Below, in pieces: positions 50,556 to 56,442 of a stretch of DNA of 56,442 nt. The stretch is from Ruminiclostridium sp. (GTDB taxonomy: Bacteria > Bacillota > Clostridia > Oscillospirales > Ruminococcaceae): positions 1 through 56,442 of the forward strand of contig JAFTVY010000009.1 in assembly GCA_017465545.1 (NCBI GenBank), read 5' to 3'. A program made the position numbers and the translations under genes. Each line of letters opens with the position of its first letter. Positions within the stretch are counted from its first letter, which is position 1. A model generated the notes under the pieces. That model searched no databases, was not told the origin of the DNA, and was given only the letters and a program-made list of their open reading frames with translations.

Positions 50556-51980
50556 ATGGCAAAGGAAACAAAAAAGACAGGTAAATCAAAGGCAGAGGAA
50601 TTAAAGGAGAAGCTCTTTTATACAAAGAAGCATACCACTCTCATAATGTCCGATGCAGAACAGAAGAAGGCAGATAAGTACTGCGAGGGCTACAAAAAGT
50701 TCCTTGACAGCGGCAAGACCGAAAGAGAAGCTTGCGCTACAGCGGTAGAAATGGCTGAAAAGGCAGGCTTTAAGCTCTTTGATAAAAATGCAGAGTATAA
50801 GGCAGGCGATAAGGTTTACACAGTAAACAGAGGCAAGGCGGTAATCTTTGCAGTTATCGGCAAGCAGGGTATCGAAAACGGCGTTAATCTCACCGCCGCA
50901 CATATCGATTCCCCCCGTATCGATTTAAAGCAGAATCCTTTATACGAAGCTGACGAGCTTGGCTACTTCAAGACTCATTACTACGGCGGTATCAAGAAGT
51001 ATCAGTGGACGGCTATCCCCTTATCCCTTCACGGCGTTATTGCCAAGAATGACGGCACAGTCATCACAGTAAATATCGGTGAGGACGAGGCAGACCCCTG
51101 CTTTGTAGTAACAGACCTTTTACCCCACCTTGCAGAAGAGCAGTACAAGAGACCTGCAAACAAGCTTATCACAGGCGAAGAGCTTAACATCCTCATCGGT
51201 TCCCGTCCCTTCAAGGATGATGAAACCTCCGATGCAGTAAAATTAAATCTTATGAATATACTTTTTGAAAAGTACGGAATCGTAGAAAAGGACTTTTTAA
51301 GCGCAGAGCTTGAATGTGTACCCGCTATGAAGGCAAGGGACGTAGGCTTTGACAGAAGCCTTGTAGGTGCTTATGGTCAGGATGACAGAGTATGCTCCTA
51401 TACCGCCTTCACAGCTCTTCTTGATATGAAGGGTATCCCCCAGAGAACAGCCGTATGTGTTCTTACCGACAAGGAGGAAACGGGTAGCGACGGCAATACA
51501 GGTCTTTGCTCCTCTTATCTCAAGTTCTTCCTTTACGATCTTGCAGAAAACGGCGGTAGCGATGGCAGAACTGTAATGACTGCTTCAAGATGCCTTTCTG
51601 CCGATGTAAATGCAGGCTTCGATCCCACCTTCCCCGAAGGCTACGAGAGAAAGAACAGCGCATTTATGAACAAGGGTATCGTAGTAACAAAGTACACGGG
51701 CGCAAGAGGTAAGTCCGGCACAAGTGACGCTAATGCAGAATACGTAGGCTTTATCCATTCTATGCTTGATAAGAATGAGGTGGTATGGCAGACTGGCGAG
51801 CTTGGTAAGGTTGACTTCGGTGGTGGCGGAACTGTAGCGGCATATATCGCTAACCTCAATATTGATACCATCGATGTTGGCGTACCCGTACTTTCTATGC
51901 ACGCTCCCTTTGAGATTACAGCAAAGAACGATGTATATATGGCTTACAAGGCATTCTCCGCTTTCTATAAGGCTGAATAA
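50556..51980 (+). CDS. apeA: M18 family aspartyl/neutral aminopeptidase
   Basis: Cytosolic dodecameric zinc aminopeptidase. 474 residues. Zinc and catalytic residues in order: HIDSPRID (about residues 113-120), the bridging Asp in GQDDRVCSY (about 275-283), the catalytic EE in LTDKEETGSDG (about 308-318), Asp in SADVNAGFDP (about 349-358) and the last His in LSMHAPFE (about 447-454). N-terminal Lys/Glu-rich helix. AAAGGA lies before the ATG. Probably intracellular peptide recycling. The terminator-like hairpin after it overlaps the yunB ribosome site. Confidence 0.9.
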   Translation: MAKETKKTGKSKAEELKEKLFYTKKHTTLIMSDAEQKKADKYCEGYKKFLDSGKTEREACATAVEMAEKAGFKLFDKNAEYKAGDKVYTVNRGKAVIFAVIGKQGIENGVNLTAAHIDSPRIDLKQNPLYEADELGYFKTHYYGGIKKYQWTAIPLSLHGVIAKNDGTVITVNIGEDEADPCFVVTDLLPHLAEEQYKRPANKLITGEELNILIGSRPFKDDETSDAVKLNLMNILFEKYGIVEKDFLSAELECVPAMKARDVGFDRSLVGAYGQDDRVCSYTAFTALLDMKGIPQRTAVCVLTDKEETGSDGNTGLCSSYLKFFLYDLAENGGSDGRTVMTASRCLSADVNAGFDPTFPEGYERKNSAFMNKGIVVTKYTGARGKSGTSDANAEYVGFIHSMLDKNEVVWQTGELGKVDFGGGGTVAAYIANLNIDTIDVGVPVLSMHAPFEITAKNDVYMAYKAFSAFYKAE

Positions 51981-51993
51981 ATAACATAAAAAT

Positions 51994-52037
51994 CACCTGC
52001 TTTGAATATTCTTTACAAATAGCAAAGCAGGTGTTTT
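51994..52037 (+). terminator. Hairpin between apeA and yunB that covers the yunB ribosome site
   Basis: An 11-bp perfect stem (51994-52004 with 52023-52033) with an 18-base loop and TTTT. The right arm holds AGGTG, the only ribosome site before the ATG at 52038, so when folded it would end transcription or hide that site. Confidence 0.65.
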
Positions 52038-52736
52038 ATGAAGAATAACAGCAGAAAAGAACGACTGAAAAAAGCCGTCGGTAAAAGGCTTGTGGGCATA
52101 TCGCTGATACTTGTCGGTATTGCGTTACTGCTCTATACCCTGATAAGACCGAATATTATAAGAATATGCAGGTATACTGCAAAGGCTCTCGTTTCCGACC
52201 TTATAGAAGAAACCATAAACAGCGGACTGCAGACTGACGAAAATCAGATAGAATATTCCGACCTTGTGGAAATAACCTGTTCCGAAAATGGTAGAGTCAG
52301 TGCCGTAAAAAGTAATACTCCGCTTATTAACAGACTGAAATCCGACCTTGTGACAAGCATTAATCAACGGCTTGCCGTGGGCGATACCGATACGGTTATG
52401 CTATCGCTGGGTACTCTTTCAGGCTTTCCGTTTCTACAAGGGGCAGGACCTTCGGTAAGTCTCAGAACAGAACCTAAGGGGTATGCAAGTGCGGTTTTTA
52501 TAAGCGAATTTACCGATGCCGGAATTAATCAGACACGTCACAGAATAATCATGCGGACAACAGTTGATGCGGTGGCGTTTATTCCGTTTTACACAGTAGA
52601 AACCAGTATCAGTTCTGATTTTCTTATTGCAGAAACTATAATAGTAGGGGATATCCCCGAAAGCTATACCCACGTAATAGGGGCAAGCAACGACGTAATA
52701 GACAAAATAAACGATTATGGTGCAGGTGTGCCTTAA
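52038..52736 (+). CDS. yunB: YunB-like sporulation protein
   Basis: 232 residues: basic head, one membrane helix (about residues 18-40) and an extracytoplasmic domain. Matches YunB: VSDLIEETINSG (about 54-65), LIEYSDLVEITCSENGRVSAVKS-like core (about 72-93), LGTLSGFPFLQGAGP (about 118-132) and a late FIPFYTVETSISSDFLIAETIIVG (about 178-201). YunB is needed for normal spore formation in Bacillus subtilis; its biochemical role is unknown. Presence suggests the host can sporulate. The start has AGGTG at 4 bases within a hairpin. Confidence 0.85.
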   Translation: MKNNSRKERLKKAVGKRLVGISLILVGIALLLYTLIRPNIIRICRYTAKALVSDLIEETINSGLQTDENQIEYSDLVEITCSENGRVSAVKSNTPLINRLKSDLVTSINQRLAVGDTDTVMLSLGTLSGFPFLQGAGPSVSLRTEPKGYASAVFISEFTDAGINQTRHRIIMRTTVDAVAFIPFYTVETSISSDFLIAETIIVGDIPESYTHVIGASNDVIDKINDYGAGVP

Positions 52737-54746
<2,010 letters not shown>

Positions 54747-54775
54747 TTTCAGAAATCTGAAAGGAAACCATACAA

Positions 54776-56442
54776 ATGGGGAAAATGGACGTTTCAAAAT
54801 ACGGCAGGGAGTATTTTATACCACCTGCAGACAGTAGCGACTGGATGAAAAAGGACTATATAGATAAAGCACCCGTCTGGTGTAGCGTTGACCTTCGTGA
54901 CGGAAATCAGGCGCTTATCGTACCAATGAGTCTTGAAGAAAAGCTCAGCTTTTTCAAGGAGCTTGTACGGATAGGCTTTAAGGAAATTGAGATAGGCTTT
55001 CCTGCGGCGTCAGAAACCGAATACGAATTCTGCCGTACCCTTATCGAAAGAAACCTGATACCCGACGACGTGACTGTACAGGTGCTTACCCAGTCAAGAG
55101 AGCATATCATAAAAAAGACCTTTGAGGCTTTAAAGGGCGTAAAGCACGCTATAGTGCATCTGTATAATTCTACCTCCGTAGCCCAGAGAGAACAGGTTTT
55201 TAGAAAATCCAAGGAAGAGATTATCGGCATCGCCGTAGAAGGTGCAAAGCTTCTCAAGGAATATGCTGATAAGGAACAGGGAGATTTCCGCTTTGAATAT
55301 TCCCCTGAGAGCTTTACCGGTACCGAGCCTGACTTTGCACTTGAAGTCTGCAATGCGGTGCTGGATATATGGAAGCCCACTCCTGATAAGAAGGCGATAA
55401 TAAACCTTCCCGTTACTGTGGAAATGTCCCTTCCGCATATATATGCAAGTCAGGTGGAATATATCTGCAAGAATATAAGCTACAGAGAAAACGTACTTAT
55501 TTCACTTCATCCTCATAACGACAGAGGTTGTGCCGTAGCGGACAGCGAGCTGGGACTTTTGGCAGGCGCAGACAGAATCGAGGGTACTCTTTTCGGCAAC
55601 GGCGAAAGAACAGGTAACGTAGATATAATCACCCTTGCTCTTAATATGTATTCTCACGGCGTCGATCCCTGCCTCGATTTTTCGGATCTGCCAAGACTTA
55701 CCGAGGTTTATGAAAAAATGACCTGTATGCACGTCTACGATCGTCAGCCCTACAGCGGTGCACTTGTATTTGCGGCATTTTCAGGCTCTCATCAGGACGC
55801 TATTGCAAAGGGTATGAAGTGGCGTGAAGAGCAGAATCCCGCCCATTGGACAGTACCCTATCTTCCTATCGATCCCAAGGATATCGGCAGGGAATACGAC
55901 AGCGACGTTATCCGTATAAACAGTCAGAGCGGAAAGGGCGGAATCGGCTATCTGCTCCAGCAGAAGTATGGCGTCAACCTGCCGCCTAAATTCAGAGAAA
56001 AGGTCGGATATACAGTCAAATCCGTATCCGATCATTTACACAAGGAGCTGTCTCCCGACGAGGTTTACTCGGTATTTATGGAGCGGTTTGTAAACGTAGA
56101 AACAAAGCTCCGTGTTTGTGAGGCACATTATATGCAGTCAAAGTCCGATGGTACTATCATAGCAAACGTTTCTCTTATCTATAAGAATGAAGAAATGCTC
56201 CTTACAGGCAAGGGCAACGGTCGTCTTGACGCTGTCAGCGACGCTATAAGAAAGGGACTCGGTCTTGATTATACTATCGTGAATTATAACGAGCACGCCC
56301 TTGAAGTCGGCTCAAAATCAAAGGCGGTAGCCTACGTTGAGATATGTGACAGCAAATCCGAGCATTCCTGGGGAGCAGGACTTCATACCGATATCGTAAG
56401 CTCCTCTGTGAGCGCCCTTATAAGTGCTATAAATAACAGTAA
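54776..56442 (+). CDS. leuA: 2-isopropylmalate synthase, LeuA2-like long form, cut by the window end
   Basis: First step of leucine synthesis, condensing acetyl-CoA and 2-ketoisovalerate. 555 visible codons; the frame is open to the last base, so the stop lies beyond it. HMGL-like TIM barrel with VDLRDGNQALIVPM (about residues 38-51), EIGFPAASETEYEF (about 72-85), VHLYNSTSVAQREQVF (about 124-139), HPHNDRGCAVADSELGLLAGADR (region about 242-264) and a FGNGERTGN loop (about 269-277). The C-terminal LeuA dimer/regulatory domain (about 420-555) ends in LISAINNS, close to the natural end. The long form with an extra domain pattern suggests leucine feedback control. AAAGGA precedes the ATG. Confidence 0.95.
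   Translation, partial: MGKMDVSKYGREYFIPPADSSDWMKKDYIDKAPVWCSVDLRDGNQALIVPMSLEEKLSFFKELVRIGFKEIEIGFPAASETEYEFCRTLIERNLIPDDVTVQVLTQSREHIIKKTFEALKGVKHAIVHLYNSTSVAQREQVFRKSKEEIIGIAVEGAKLLKEYADKEQGDFRFEYSPESFTGTEPDFALEVCNAVLDIWKPTPDKKAIINLPVTVEMSLPHIYASQVEYICKNISYRENVLISLHPHNDRGCAVADSELGLLAGADRIEGTLFGNGERTGNVDIITLALNMYSHGVDPCLDFSDLPRLTEVYEKMTCMHVYDRQPYSGALVFAAFSGSHQDAIAKGMKWREEQNPAHWTVPYLPIDPKDIGREYDSDVIRINSQSGKGGIGYLLQQKYGVNLPPKFREKVGYTVKSVSDHLHKELSPDEVYSVFMERFVNVETKLRVCEAHYMQSKSDGTIIANVSLIYKNEEMLLTGKGNGRLDAVSDAIRKGLGLDYTIVNYNEHALEVGSKSKAVAYVEICDSKSEHSWGAGLHTDIVSSSVSALISAINNS

Overview
The window is a chromosomal segment of a low-to-mid GC Gram-positive bacterium. It most resembles a ruminococcus-like member of the Clostridia (Oscillospiraceae/Ruminococcaceae type). 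The support is: PolC-type replicase; the frr-uppS-cdsA-dxr-rseP-ispG-polC order typical of Bacillota; AAAGGA/GGAGG ribosome binding sites; heavy AGA and ATA codon use; a YunB-like sporulation protein; and a lipoprotein family-5 glycoside hydrolase next to a CotH-type protein, as is common in fibre-degrading gut clostridia. The genus is an inference. Gene density is very high. I see no rRNA, tRNA, CRISPR array, insertion sequence or prophage.

Layout. 1-6535: end of a CCA-adding enzyme, an MreB-type actin, a small XRE regulator divergent from a membrane zinc-ribbon protein, a LUD-domain protein, mannose-6-phosphate isomerase, ROK glucokinase and RadC. 6560-11390: uvrB-uvrA. 11498-24111: homoserine dehydrogenase, pyrH, frr, then lipid and isoprenoid genes (uppS, cdsA, dxr, rseP, ispG) and a long polC. 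24357-32384: a histidine cluster hisZ-G-D-C-B-H-(small zinc protein)-A-F-I-E, followed after 19 bases by an endoglucanase lipoprotein gene. 33731-35950 (minus): CotH-type lipoprotein and a membrane protein. 36097-40332: an NAD-salvage operon headed by an NrtR-type regulator (nrtR, HD protein, pncA, nadE, pncB, small unknown). 40392-43992 (minus): iscU, iscS and a Cache-HAMP-GGDEF diguanylate cyclase. 44355-46868: two DUF4230-like proteins, a phosphoesterase and an unknown small protein. 47020-56442: DUF951, prfA, tsaC/sua5, coaE, a lytic transglycosylase, an M18 aminopeptidase, yunB, ligA and leuA, which is cut by the window end.

How the genes work together. Most blocks are ordinary housekeeping operons. 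Less ordinary points are: an autoregulatory-looking XRE/zinc-ribbon locus with two 18-bp operators bracketing a consensus promoter; a PolC with two OB-like segments before its PHP domain; a 73-residue zinc protein translationally coupled to hisA; internal promoters dividing the his cluster into three units, with a cellulase gene at its end; and a perfect 19-bp palindrome over the nrtR promoter. I did not find a clearly new multi-gene defence or mobile system. The candidates in the findings are modest and are stated as such.
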